From an uncultured Rhodocyclaceae bacterium (GTDB lineage Bacteria; Pseudomonadota; Gammaproteobacteria; Burkholderiales; Rhodocyclaceae): 7,970 bases of DNA. This document shows positions 1-7,214 of this stretch, piece after piece. The notes beneath the pieces are model-generated. The model saw only the letters and a program-made list of their open reading frames with translations, made no database searches and had not been told where the DNA came from. A program made the position numbers and the translations under genes. The stretch covers positions 1 through 7,970 of the forward strand of contig CAIYZZ010000463.1 of NCBI GenBank assembly GCA_903930805.1. Reading direction: 5' to 3'. Each line of letters begins with the position of its first letter. Position 1 is the stretch's first letter.

Positions 1-42
1 AATGCCGCCTCACCAGCGCCGACTTTTGCCCATTCAGTCGAT

Positions 43-87
43 TCATTCTTGCATTCTGTGCAATGCTCGCTCAAAATGCAAGAATGA
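43..87. repeat. Perfect 13-bp inverted repeat over the ATPase start
   Basis: Positions 43-55 (TCATTCTTGCATT) are the exact reverse complement of 75-87 (AATGCAAGAATGA), with 19 bases between the arms. Shorter pairings continue into the loop (57-58 with 72-73, 60-61 with 69-70). The right arm contains the preferred start codon of the ATPase (84-86), and the upstream alternative ATG at 63 lies in the loop. It could be a dimeric repressor operator or, if transcription starts further left, an mRNA hairpin hiding the start codon. The repeat is seen directly; its function is inference. Confidence 0.6.
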
Positions 88-1298
88 TTGACCGAAAACT
101 TTCCTCGCTTCTCTCCCTCAGATTCCAGCAGCAACCGGCTGCCGTGTTGCTCGGGCCACGCCAGGTCGGAAAAACCACGCTGGCGAGGGATTTCGCCGCC
201 CACCAGCCCAATGCCCTTTTTCTCGACCTGGAACGAGAAACCGACCGGGCGCGACTGGCGAATATCGATCTGTTTCTTTCCCGCCACCGCGACCAACTAT
301 TGGTCCTGGACGAAGTCCAGGCCATGCCGAACCTGTTTGCACAGTTGCGGCCAGAAATTGATAGTGATCGCCGCCCCGGGCGTTTCTTGCTGCTGGGCTC
401 GGCAAGCGGGCCTTTGCTGCGGCAATCCGCCGAGTCGCTGGCCGGACGCGTTGCCTATCTGGAACTGACGCCTTTTCTGCTTGCAGAAACAACCGATTTG
501 TCATCTCCTGATATCGCACTGCAAACTGGCATGCTGTGGTCGCGGGGCGGCTTCCCGCGCAGTTTTCTTGCAGCGGACGAAGACGAATCGATGGCTTGGC
601 GCATCGATTTTATCGAAACGTTTCTGGCACGCGACCTGCCCCAACTCGGCGTCACCATTCCCGCCGAGACACTACGCCGCTTCTGGCGCATGTGCGCCCA
701 CCTGCACGGGCAGCTGTTCAATGCGTCGCAACTTGGCTCGGCTTTGGGCGGCGTCGCCCATACCACCGTCGGGCGTTATTTAGACTTGCTCGTCGATGCG
801 CTCGTGTTGCGCCGTTTGGAGCCTTTTTTCGCCAACGTCGGCAAGCGGCTGGTGAAATCGCCCAAGATCTATATCCGCGACAGCGGCATACTGCACGCAC
901 TGCTTGGCATTCAGAACCTTGATGAGTTGCAAGGCCACCCTGCCGCCGGGTTTTCTTGGGAAGGCTTCGTTATCGAGCAAATACTCGCCACCCTGCCACC
1001 CTTGGCAACGGTGGGGTTTTACCGGACTTCGGCTGGCGCAGAGCTTGATCTCGTGGTGGAGCATGCCGATCGCCGCATCGGTTTTGAAATCAAGCTATCT
1101 TCCGCCCCCGTCGTTTCCCGAGGGTTCTGGAATGCCTGCGAAGACTTGGGGCTTGCACGTGCCTATGTTGTCGCACCGGTCATGGCTCCCTATCCGCTAG
1201 CGGAGAACGTGGAGGTTATCCCCCCCTTCATGCTTGACCGGATATTCGAACTGTCCCACTCCATTTCTGCCTCTCGGACAAACAATGAAACACCGTAA
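84..1298 (+). CDS. AAA family ATPase with DUF4143 C-terminal domain
   Basis: This protein has the AAA_14 plus DUF4143 architecture, a widespread but poorly characterised family of cytoplasmic ATPases. Numbering from the ATG at 84 (404 aa), a Walker A motif GPRQVGKTT lies at about 24-32, Walker B LLVLDE at about 72-77, a sensor-like LLLGSAS at about 102-108 and an arginine in SLAGR at about 122. The C-terminal half has the typical RDSGILHALLGI (265-276) and WEGFVIE (292-298). It ends in a PD-(D/E)XK-like set: E298, D322 in AELDL, and E335-x-K337 in FEIKLS. All key residues are present, so the gene looks intact. I prefer the ATG at 84 because the family usually begins close to an MI.RKL motif. 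The ATG at 63 is an in-frame alternative adding seven residues, and neither has a convincing ribosome binding site. The 3' end overlaps the next gene by 14 bp. The cellular role is unknown; a functional link to the glycosyltransferases is not evident. Confidence 0.9.
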   Translation: MIDRKLSSLLSLRFQQQPAAVLLGPRQVGKTTLARDFAAHQPNALFLDLERETDRARLANIDLFLSRHRDQLLVLDEVQAMPNLFAQLRPEIDSDRRPGRFLLLGSASGPLLRQSAESLAGRVAYLELTPFLLAETTDLSSPDIALQTGMLWSRGGFPRSFLAADEDESMAWRIDFIETFLARDLPQLGVTIPAETLRRFWRMCAHLHGQLFNASQLGSALGGVAHTTVGRYLDLLVDALVLRRLEPFFANVGKRLVKSPKIYIRDSGILHALLGIQNLDELQGHPAAGFSWEGFVIEQILATLPPLATVGFYRTSAGAELDLVVEHADRRIGFEIKLSSAPVVSRGFWNACEDLGLARAYVVAPVMAPYPLAENVEVIPPFMLDRIFELSHSISASRTNNETP

Positions 1299-3864
1299 AC
1301 CAGTACAACAGCAACCAAGGCGTCATGGTTCAGCAACGCAGTCCGATGCACTGCCACCGCCCGTAGTCCAGCAACTTGTCACCCTGTTTAATACCGGGCA
1401 GTACGTTGAACTGGAAAGCCAAGCACGCTTACTTGTTGAGCAGTATCCGCTTTCAGGGTTCGCTTGGAAGGTGTTGGGGATTTCTCTGAAGATCCAGGGC
1501 AAGGAGGGGCTGCTGGCCCTTCAAAAAGCGGCGGACCTATTGCCTGGAGATGTCGAGGCGCACATTAACCTGGGCATTGCCCTTAACGATCTCGGACGCC
1601 TGGATGACGCCGTCGCGAGTTTCCGCCGGGCGCTGAAGATCAAACCGAAGTTCGCCGAGGCGCACAGCAACCTGGGGAATGCCCTGAGCAATCTTCGGCG
1701 CATGGATGACGCCGTAGCGAGTTACCGTCGAGCGCTTGAGATCAAGCCGGACAACGCCGAGGTACTCAACAACCTGGGTAATGCACAGAGCGATCTCGGA
1801 CGCCTGGCGGATGCCGCCGTAAGTTATCGACGGGCACTGGAGATCAAGCCGGATTACGCCGAGGCACACAACAATCTGGGCATTACTTTGAAGAATCTCG
1901 GGCGTTTGGAGGACGCCGTGGCGAGTTACCGCCGGGCGGTGGAAATTAAACCGGATTACGCCAATGCACACAACAACCTGGGCGTTGCCCTGAATGGCCT
2001 TGGGCACCTGGATGACGCCGTGGCGAGCTACCGGCGAGCTCTGGAGATCAAACCGGATTACGCCGAGGCGCACAGCAACCTGGGCATTGCCCTGATCAAT
2101 CTCGGTCGCCTGGATGACGCCGTGGCGAGTTGTCGCCGGGCGCTGGAGATCAAACCGGATTACGCCGAGGCGTACAACAACCTGGGCGTTGCCCTGAACA
2201 ATCTCGGGCACCCGGAGGACGCCGAGGCGAGTTGTCGCCGGGCGCTCGAGATCAAGCCGGATTACGCCGAGGCGCACAGCAACCTGGGGAATGCCCTGAA
2301 AAATCTCGGCCGCTTCGATGAGGCCGTGGCGAGCTACCGCCGGGCACTGGAGATCAAACCGGATCACGCCGAGACACACAGTTACCTGGGCATTGCCCTG
2401 AAGCGTCTCGGCCGCCTGGATGAGGCCCTGGCAAGTTACCGCCGGGCGCTGGAGATCAAGCCGGATTACGCCGAGGCGCACATCAACCTGGGCAACGCCC
2501 TACAGGATCTCGGGCACCTGGATGACGCCGTGGCGAGTTTCCGCCGGGCGCTGGAGATCAAACCGGATTACACCGAGGCCTACAACAGCCTGCTCTTCGC
2601 AAGCAATTACCTGCCCGACCAGCCTGCTGAAATGTTGCTGACCGCTTCACAAAACTATGGCGAGCTGGTTGCACGAAAAGCCCGCCCCTATGGAGACTGG
2701 CACAACGTTCCTGATGCAGGCCGAAGCTTGCGCGTAGGCTGGGTATCCGGGGATTTGAGCAATCACCCGGTCGGCTACTTTGTTGAAAGTTTGTTGGCAA
2801 CATTGGCAACTGATGCGGCTGGTCGCATTGAGCTTTTCGCCTACCCGAGCCATTTTAAAACCGACGCGCTGACCGAAAGGATAAAGGCCTGCTGCCACGG
2901 CTGGCACTCGGCGGTAGGACTTTCAGACGAACGCCTGGCCGGGCGGATACGTGAGGACGGCATCGATATTCTGATCGACCTTTCGGGACACACAGCACAC
3001 AACCGCCTGCCGCTGTTCGCCTGGAGACCCGCGCCCGTGCAGGTAACCTGGCTAGGCTATTTCGCCACCACCGGAGTTGCGGAAATCGACTACCTGATTG
3101 CGGATCCCTGGACGCTACCGGAGCGCGAGGAGATTCATTTCACCGAAAAAATCTGGCGGCTGCCCGAAACGCGGCTCTGCTTCACCCCCCCGAATGTGGA
3201 TGTACCTGTATCTCCGCCCCCCGCACTGACAAATGGGCATATCACCTTCGGGTGTTTCAACAATCTGACCAAGATGAATGATGCCGTCGTCACGCTTTGG
3301 GCGCGGGTATTGCAGTCGGTGACGGGAAGTCGTTTGTTCCTCAAAGCCAAACAACTCGGTGAAGCATCCGTCAGGCAAAGTGTCCTCGACCGCTTTGCCG
3401 CTCATGGCATAGAGGGAGAACGATTGATTCTGGAGGGCGCGTCACCCCGGGCGGAATATTTAGCTGCCTACAGCCGTGTGGATGTAGCCCTGGATCCATT
3501 CCCATTCACGGGCGGCACCACCAGTGCAGAAAGTTTGTGGATGGGTGTGCCGGTATTGACCTTGGCGGGAGATCGCTTCGTCTCTCGGCAAGGTGTTGGC
3601 CTGATGATGAATGCCTGCCTGCCCGAATGGATCGCCGCCGATGCCGATGACTACGTGGCAAGGGCAGTTTCACATGCCGGCGACCTGCAACGCTTGTCTA
3701 TGCTACGCGACGGGTTGCGGCAACAAGTGCTGGCGTCGCCAATCTTCGACGCCAAGCGGTTTGCCCAATATTTCGAAACCGCGTTGCGAGGCATGTGGGC
3801 ACAATGGTGCGCTCGACAATCAAATCAGGATGACTCAACCCAATCGCTCATCCAGTTTTTTTGA
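1285..3864 (+). CDS. TPR-repeat SPINDLY/OGT-type glycosyltransferase (GT41-like)
   Basis: This is a predicted soluble O-linked GlcNAc-transferase-like enzyme of 859 aa, with no signal peptide or membrane segment. Residues about 30-89 hold one or two degenerate TPRs, 90-429 hold ten near-identical 34-residue TPRs, and about 480-850 form the catalytic region. Family landmarks are visible: VGWVSGDLSNHP with H494, matching by alignment in memory the catalytic histidine of human OGT; LSGHTAHNRLP (H569, H572); APVQVTWLGY; FNNLTK with K663, matching the UDP-phosphate lysine; and DPFPFTGGTTSAESLW (737-752). All are intact. The start is set at ATG 1285, inside the end of the ATPase gene; a TTG at 1234 would add 17 residues that do not look like the family. 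No strong Shine-Dalgarno is visible, so translation may be coupled to the upstream gene. Given the nearby flagellins, flagellin O-glycosylation is the most likely role (inference). The acceptor and the sugar cannot be read from the sequence. Confidence 0.92.
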   Translation: MKHRKPVQQQPRRHGSATQSDALPPPVVQQLVTLFNTGQYVELESQARLLVEQYPLSGFAWKVLGISLKIQGKEGLLALQKAADLLPGDVEAHINLGIALNDLGRLDDAVASFRRALKIKPKFAEAHSNLGNALSNLRRMDDAVASYRRALEIKPDNAEVLNNLGNAQSDLGRLADAAVSYRRALEIKPDYAEAHNNLGITLKNLGRLEDAVASYRRAVEIKPDYANAHNNLGVALNGLGHLDDAVASYRRALEIKPDYAEAHSNLGIALINLGRLDDAVASCRRALEIKPDYAEAYNNLGVALNNLGHPEDAEASCRRALEIKPDYAEAHSNLGNALKNLGRFDEAVASYRRALEIKPDHAETHSYLGIALKRLGRLDEALASYRRALEIKPDYAEAHINLGNALQDLGHLDDAVASFRRALEIKPDYTEAYNSLLFASNYLPDQPAEMLLTASQNYGELVARKARPYGDWHNVPDAGRSLRVGWVSGDLSNHPVGYFVESLLATLATDAAGRIELFAYPSHFKTDALTERIKACCHGWHSAVGLSDERLAGRIREDGIDILIDLSGHTAHNRLPLFAWRPAPVQVTWLGYFATTGVAEIDYLIADPWTLPEREEIHFTEKIWRLPETRLCFTPPNVDVPVSPPPALTNGHITFGCFNNLTKMNDAVVTLWARVLQSVTGSRLFLKAKQLGEASVRQSVLDRFAAHGIEGERLILEGASPRAEYLAAYSRVDVALDPFPFTGGTTSAESLWMGVPVLTLAGDRFVSRQGVGLMMNACLPEWIAADADDYVARAVSHAGDLQRLSMLRDGLRQQVLASPIFDAKRFAQYFETALRGMWAQWCARQSNQDDSTQSLIQFF
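1552..2571 (+). repeat. Ten tandem 102-bp units encoding TPRs
   Basis: Ten head-to-tail 102-bp units start at 1552, 1654, 1756, 1858, 1960, 2062, 2164, 2266, 2368 and 2470. Each encodes one 34-residue TPR of the pattern AEAHNNLGxALxxLGRLDDAVASYRRALEIKPDY. The DNA is conserved as well as the protein: hand comparison gives 11 differences in 102 between units 6 and 7 and 12 in 102 between units 6 and 10. The array ends in a partial unit (TEAYNSLL). High nucleotide identity suggests recent unit duplication or continuing homogenisation, and the array could change copy number in frame. Confidence 0.95.
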
Positions 3865-5340
3865 CACCCGGGCAATAACCCCGGCCCAATCCCCCGGCGA
3901 ATGCTGACGAAACAATCGCACGGAGGGATACCACGGGCTGTCCTCGCGGCCGACAAACCAGCGCCAATCCGAGAAATGCGACAGGAGCACCCAGGTCGGT
4001 CGCCCCATCGCGCCGGCCAGATGGGCAACCGATGTGTCGATGGTGATCACCAGATCCATCAAGGAAGCCAAGGCCGCCGTATCGGAGAAATCCTGAATGC
4101 GATTGCCGAAATGGATAATCGGCAGCGTTGCCAAGGCCTCCCTATCCGACTCCAGAACCTCCGGTTGCAGGGAAACGAACTGAATGCCTTGAATATCAAG
4201 CAAGGGGGCAAGGGCACCCAGCGGGAAACTGCGCGGAAGTTTGCGGCGCTGATCACCCTTTTTCCGCTGGCTTCCGGACCAGGCAAGCCCGACGCGCAGG
4301 CCTGCGAACTTTCCCAGCACCTGTTGCCACATTGCACGAAGCTCAGTCGTTTCTTTCAAATAGGGGACATGTGCCGGAATCGAATCCATGTCTGTCTTCA
4401 ATAGTCCGGGTAGGGATAACAACGGGCAGCACAGATCATGGGCTGGGCGACCCTCGCCTTGGGCGATGACCTGATCTACCCCGGGCAGGGATCTCATCAG
4501 GCTGACCAAAGGTTTTTGGACTTCCAGAATGACCTTTGCTCCCCGATCAGCCAATACAGAAGCAAAGCGACCGAATTGGAGCGTATCGCCAAATCCCTGC
4601 TCGGCGACCAGCAGCACCGACCGCCCCCGGATATTCGTTTCAGGGGTCAGCATTGGTTGCTGCAATCCCATAGCTGCTTGGGTGCCTTGATTGGTCGGCA
4701 ATCGCCAGCGCCACTCATACGCTTCCCAGCCCTCGGGCAAATCCCCCTGCATCAGAAGGCATAGTCCGCGGTTCCAATGAGCCTCCGCGTAGCCCGGACG
4801 CAATTCAAGCGCCCGCCCATAGCTGGCAATCGCCTCGTCCAGGCGGATCTGCTCCTGAAGCACATTGCCCCGGTTGTAATAGGCCTCGGCGTAGTCTGGA
4901 TCGAGTTGGATAGCCTGGCCGTAGCTGGCCAAAGCTTCATCTAGCTGCCCCAGTACTGCCAAGGCATTGCCACGGTTGTTGCAGGCCTTGGCATAGTCGC
5001 AACGCAGCAACAGGGCCTGATCAAAGTCGGCAAGAGCATCATCTGGCCGGTCGAGTTCCAGTAGCAACAGGCCCCGGTTATTAAGCGCCTCGGTGAAATC
5101 AGGCCTCATGCGGAGTGCAAGGTCGAAGATATTGAGGGCTTGCTCCCTATCGCCGAGTTCCCAACAAGACAACCCAAGCAACAATAATGTATCGGTCTTG
5201 GAAGGATCCGACTCCAGAATGATGCGGCAAGCCACTGCGGCGTCTTTGAAGCTGCCCGCTTCGTAAAGCTGCACGGCCAGGGTGTGCGCTTGGGCCAGTG
5301 GGTATTGTGACAAGGGGGATAAGGCTATTTTTTCTGGCAA
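3835..5340 (-). CDS. TPR-repeat protein with GT9/heptosyltransferase-like domain
   Basis: This is a predicted soluble 501-aa protein. Five TPRs occupy about residues 15-48, 49-82, 83-116, 117-150 and 151-184, followed by a capping helix at about 185-214. The C-terminal half has features of GT-B transferases of the GT9/ADP-heptose:LPS heptosyltransferase type: AEQGFGDTLQFGRF (246-259), VGLAWSGS (340-347), and VITIDTSVAHLAGAMGRPTW (431-450), with the conserved DTSVAHLAGAMG nucleotide-sugar site. A SPWYPSVRLFRQ segment follows. The start is a TTG at 5340 with a good Shine-Dalgarno (AGGAAGGGA) six bases upstream; no in-frame ATG exists before well into the TPRs. An out-of-frame ATG at 5347 shares the same Shine-Dalgarno. 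The gene is divergent from the first flagellin and its tail overlaps the GT41-like gene by 30 bp. A flagellin-modifying role is inferred from this context and from known TPR-fused flagellin glycosyltransferases such as Caulobacter FlmG. The true donor sugar is unknown. Confidence 0.88.
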   Translation of the reverse strand: MPEKIALSPLSQYPLAQAHTLAVQLYEAGSFKDAAVACRIILESDPSKTDTLLLLGLSCWELGDREQALNIFDLALRMRPDFTEALNNRGLLLLELDRPDDALADFDQALLLRCDYAKACNNRGNALAVLGQLDEALASYGQAIQLDPDYAEAYYNRGNVLQEQIRLDEAIASYGRALELRPGYAEAHWNRGLCLLMQGDLPEGWEAYEWRWRLPTNQGTQAAMGLQQPMLTPETNIRGRSVLLVAEQGFGDTLQFGRFASVLADRGAKVILEVQKPLVSLMRSLPGVDQVIAQGEGRPAHDLCCPLLSLPGLLKTDMDSIPAHVPYLKETTELRAMWQQVLGKFAGLRVGLAWSGSQRKKGDQRRKLPRSFPLGALAPLLDIQGIQFVSLQPEVLESDREALATLPIIHFGNRIQDFSDTAALASLMDLVITIDTSVAHLAGAMGRPTWVLLSHFSDWRWFVGREDSPWYPSVRLFRQHSPGDWAGVIARVSKKLDERLG

Positions 5341-5346
5341 TGGACA

Positions 5347-5355
5347 TCCCTTCCT
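5347..5355 (-). promoter_or_regulatory. Ribosome binding site deciding the TTG start
   Basis: On the minus strand AGGAAGGGA ends six bases before the TTG at 5340. The same purine run also lies just before an ATG at 5347 in a different frame; that frame reads MSIARKNS and loses the TPR pattern. The TPR homology is only in the TTG frame, which is why TTG was chosen. Confidence 0.6.
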
Positions 5356-5363
5356 GAGCGGGG

Positions 5364-5388
5364 CGGCAATTTACGGCAATCCTTGCCG
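5364..5388. promoter_or_regulatory. Repeated CGGCAA sites, probable enhancer for sigma-54 activator
   Basis: CGGCAAT occurs at 5364-5370 and again at 5374-5380, exactly 10 bp (about one helical turn) apart. The second copy also forms a perfect inverted repeat with TTGCCG at 5383-5388, spaced by TCC. These sites lie about 70-93 bp upstream of the expected sigma-54 start site, a normal place for an NtrC-family activator (FlrC/FleR/FlbD type). They are also only about 25 bp from the start of the divergent glycosyltransferase gene. The motif is seen directly; the bound protein is inferred. Confidence 0.5.
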
Positions 5389-5430
5389 GTTCTTGAGCAG
5401 ATTAAGGGAAATCCCCACAAATTTTCTACC

Positions 5431-5446
5431 TGGCACACCGGTTGCT
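5431..5446 (+). promoter_or_regulatory. Sigma-54 (RpoN) promoter of flagellin 1
   Basis: TGGCAC-N5-TTGCT matches the -24/-12 consensus TGGCAC-N5-TTGCW at every defined base, with the required ten bases between the GG and GC pairs. Transcription should begin near 5457, giving a leader of about 75 nt before the flagellin ATG. Such promoters need an enhancer-binding ATPase activator; the candidate sites are at 5364-5388. No sigma-28 promoter is seen for this gene. Confidence 0.88.
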
Positions 5447-5531
5447 ATATCCAATCCAGAAACCCTCGTCGCCTGATCGAGTCAGCCGACAGATATAAGG
5501 AACTTCATCCGCAATTGCCAGGAGAAGCATC

Positions 5532-7190
5532 ATGCCACAAGTCATCAATACCAACGTTCCGTCGCTAAACGCCCAACGAAACCTGAACAGGTCACAGGCC
5601 GATCTGGCTATCTCGCTGCAGCGCTTGTCTTCTGGATTACGGATCAACTCGGCCAAGGACGACGCGGCAGGCCTGGCCATTTCGGAGCGCATGACCACCC
5701 AGATCCGCGGGCTGGATCAGGCACGGCGCAACTCGAATGACGGCATTTCCCTTTCACAAACGGCTGAAGGCGCCTTGCAGTCATCCGGGGATATTCTTCA
5801 GCGGATTCGCGAGCTTTCTGTTCAGTCGCTGAACGCCACAAACTCCACCAGCGACCGGGGCGCGTTGAACGCTGAGGTTCAGCAGTTGTTGCAGGAATTG
5901 CAACGCGTTGCGGGCAGCACCGAGTTCAACGGACAAAAACTGTTGGATGGCTCCTTTACCGCAGCCACCTTCCAGGTCGGCGCCAACGCCAACCAGACGA
6001 TTACCGCAACCTCTGGAAACTTTAATACCAACGCCTACGGCAATTACCGTTTGGGCGGGCTGGCAGCCTATACCCAGACGGGCCCAGGCGACATGGTCAA
6101 AGGATCCACCGAGGCCAGCCAGATGGTTACCGTAGGAACTACTGGCGATACTTCGGCGATTACTTCCGGATCGATTACGGTTGCCTCGGCAGCCGGGACG
6201 AAAGACATCGCTATCGCTGCTGGGCAAAGCGCTGCCACGGTCGCCGCTGCCGTCAATGATGCCAATCTCGGTATCCGCGCATCGGCCATCACTCAGTTTG
6301 TACTGGGTGCAAACGATGCTGCAGGCGCTGCAGCCACAAGTGGTACCGCCTTTGCCCAAGGCATGAGCTATAGCTTCCTGATGTCCTCTGATGTAAGCGG
6401 CAACAACGGCACCCCGCCCGCATCGGGTTACATTACCGTTGCCTTTACCGTCGGCGGGGCAACTTCCGGAAGCATCGCGTCGGCAGCCTCGGATCTGAAC
6501 GCTGCAGCCCAAGCCTTCAACGATGTCTCGGGCAAGACTGGTTTTGTTGCCAAAGTCGTTAAAACCGACAACGGGCATTTTGGCCTCTCGCTCACGAGCG
6601 AAACGGGGCAGGATATTCGCATGGTGAATAACTCTGCCACTGGCCAAACTGTCACCATCGAATCCGCCAAGGCCTTCGACGGCGACACAACTACAAATAG
6701 TGCGGCAACCAGCGGTTCCCTGACAGCCAACCCCGCTGCGACCACCTGGACTGCCGGTGCGGGCACCTGGATCACCGGCCAGCTGGTTCTCGATTCCTCC
6801 ACCTCCTTCTCGGTGAAGGCAACCACCGCAGCCAATTTCATGAAATCTGCAGGCACCACCTACGCCGGACAACTTCAGGCAGTGGAAAAGCTTGACCTCA
6901 GTACGGTGGAATCCTCAACCCGGGCTTTGGCGCTGGTCGATTCGGCTCTCGCGGCAATTATCGGGCAACGGGCCCGCTACGGCGCACTGCAGTCGCGCTT
7001 TGAAACCGCGATCCAGAATCTGCAAACCAACTCCGAAAACCTGAATGCCGCCCGTTCGCGGATCCGTGATGCCGATTTCGCCCAGGAAACAGCCAACCTG
7101 ACACGGAACCAGATTCTGCAGCAAGCAGGCATAGCGATGCTGTCGCAGGCGAATGCGATGCCACAGCAGGTACTCAAGTTACTCCAATAA
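5532..7190 (+). CDS. Flagellin 1 (complete, sigma-54 controlled)
   Basis: This is the structural subunit of the flagellar filament, exported by the flagellar type III system; it has no Sec signal peptide and no cysteine. It is 552 aa. Residues about 1-140 are the D0/D1 N-domain ([39 protein letters not shown]). About 465-552 form the C-domain, ending in [30 protein letters not shown] heptads typical of flagellins. [10 protein letters not shown] (89-98) matches the region recognised by TLR5 in Salmonella FliC. The middle (about 165-460) is Ala/Gly/Ser/Thr-rich and variable. It includes a Flagellin_IN-like stretch (about 215-255, [16 protein letters not shown] then [12 protein letters not shown]), and it would be surface-exposed and is the likely glycan acceptor. 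AGGAGA at 5520-5525 is a good ribosome binding site six bases before the ATG. The gene is followed by a strong terminator, so it is probably transcribed alone. The specific fla name cannot be assigned. Confidence 0.97.
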   Translation: MPQVINTNVPSLNAQRNLNRSQADLAISLQRLSSGLRINSAKDDAAGLAISERMTTQIRGLDQARRNSNDGISLSQTAEGALQSSGDILQRIRELSVQSLNATNSTSDRGALNAEVQQLLQELQRVAGSTEFNGQKLLDGSFTAATFQVGANANQTITATSGNFNTNAYGNYRLGGLAAYTQTGPGDMVKGSTEASQMVTVGTTGDTSAITSGSITVASAAGTKDIAIAAGQSAATVAAAVNDANLGIRASAITQFVLGANDAAGAAATSGTAFAQGMSYSFLMSSDVSGNNGTPPASGYITVAFTVGGATSGSIASAASDLNAAAQAFNDVSGKTGFVAKVVKTDNGHFGLSLTSETGQDIRMVNNSATGQTVTIESAKAFDGDTTTNSAATSGSLTANPAATTWTAGAGTWITGQLVLDSSTSFSVKATTAANFMKSAGTTYAGQLQAVEKLDLSTVESSTRALALVDSALAAIIGQRARYGALQSRFETAIQNLQTNSENLNAARSRIRDADFAQETANLTRNQILQQAGIAMLSQANAMPQQVLKLLQ

Positions 7191-7214
7191 GTTTGAAGAA
7201 AAGTCGGCGCTGGC

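Noticed and set aside
1..46. Minus-strand gene starting at ATG 46
   Set aside because: Only 15 codons are visible and there is no ribosome binding site or recognisable motif; kept only as part of the inverted-repeat finding.
1234..1284. TTG at 1234 as start of the GT41-like gene
   Set aside because: It would add 17 residues (MTGYSNCPT...) unlike the family and deepen the overlap with the ATPase; ATG 1285 is better.
1537..2481. 314-codon open frame on the minus strand opposite the TPR array
   Set aside because: It mirrors the 102-bp repeat of the plus-strand gene; its repeated pattern is the antisense of the TPR codons and it has no independent support.
1552..2571. Tandem repeats as a CRISPR array
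   Set aside because: The 102-bp units are contiguous, lack spacers, and encode in-frame TPRs.
3867..3884. CCGGG...CCCGG hairpin near the convergent stops as a terminator
   Set aside because: The stem is only five base pairs, lies inside the minus-strand coding sequence and is not followed by a T-run on either strand.
3901..4404. 167-codon plus-strand open frame opposite the GT9-like domain
   Set aside because: The minus strand carries the conserved GT9-like motifs here; the plus frame is a shadow.
5781..6872. 363-codon minus-strand open frame opposite flagellin 1
   Set aside because: The plus strand is an unmistakable flagellin; the antisense frame is Gly/Cys/Arg-rich and resembles no known protein.
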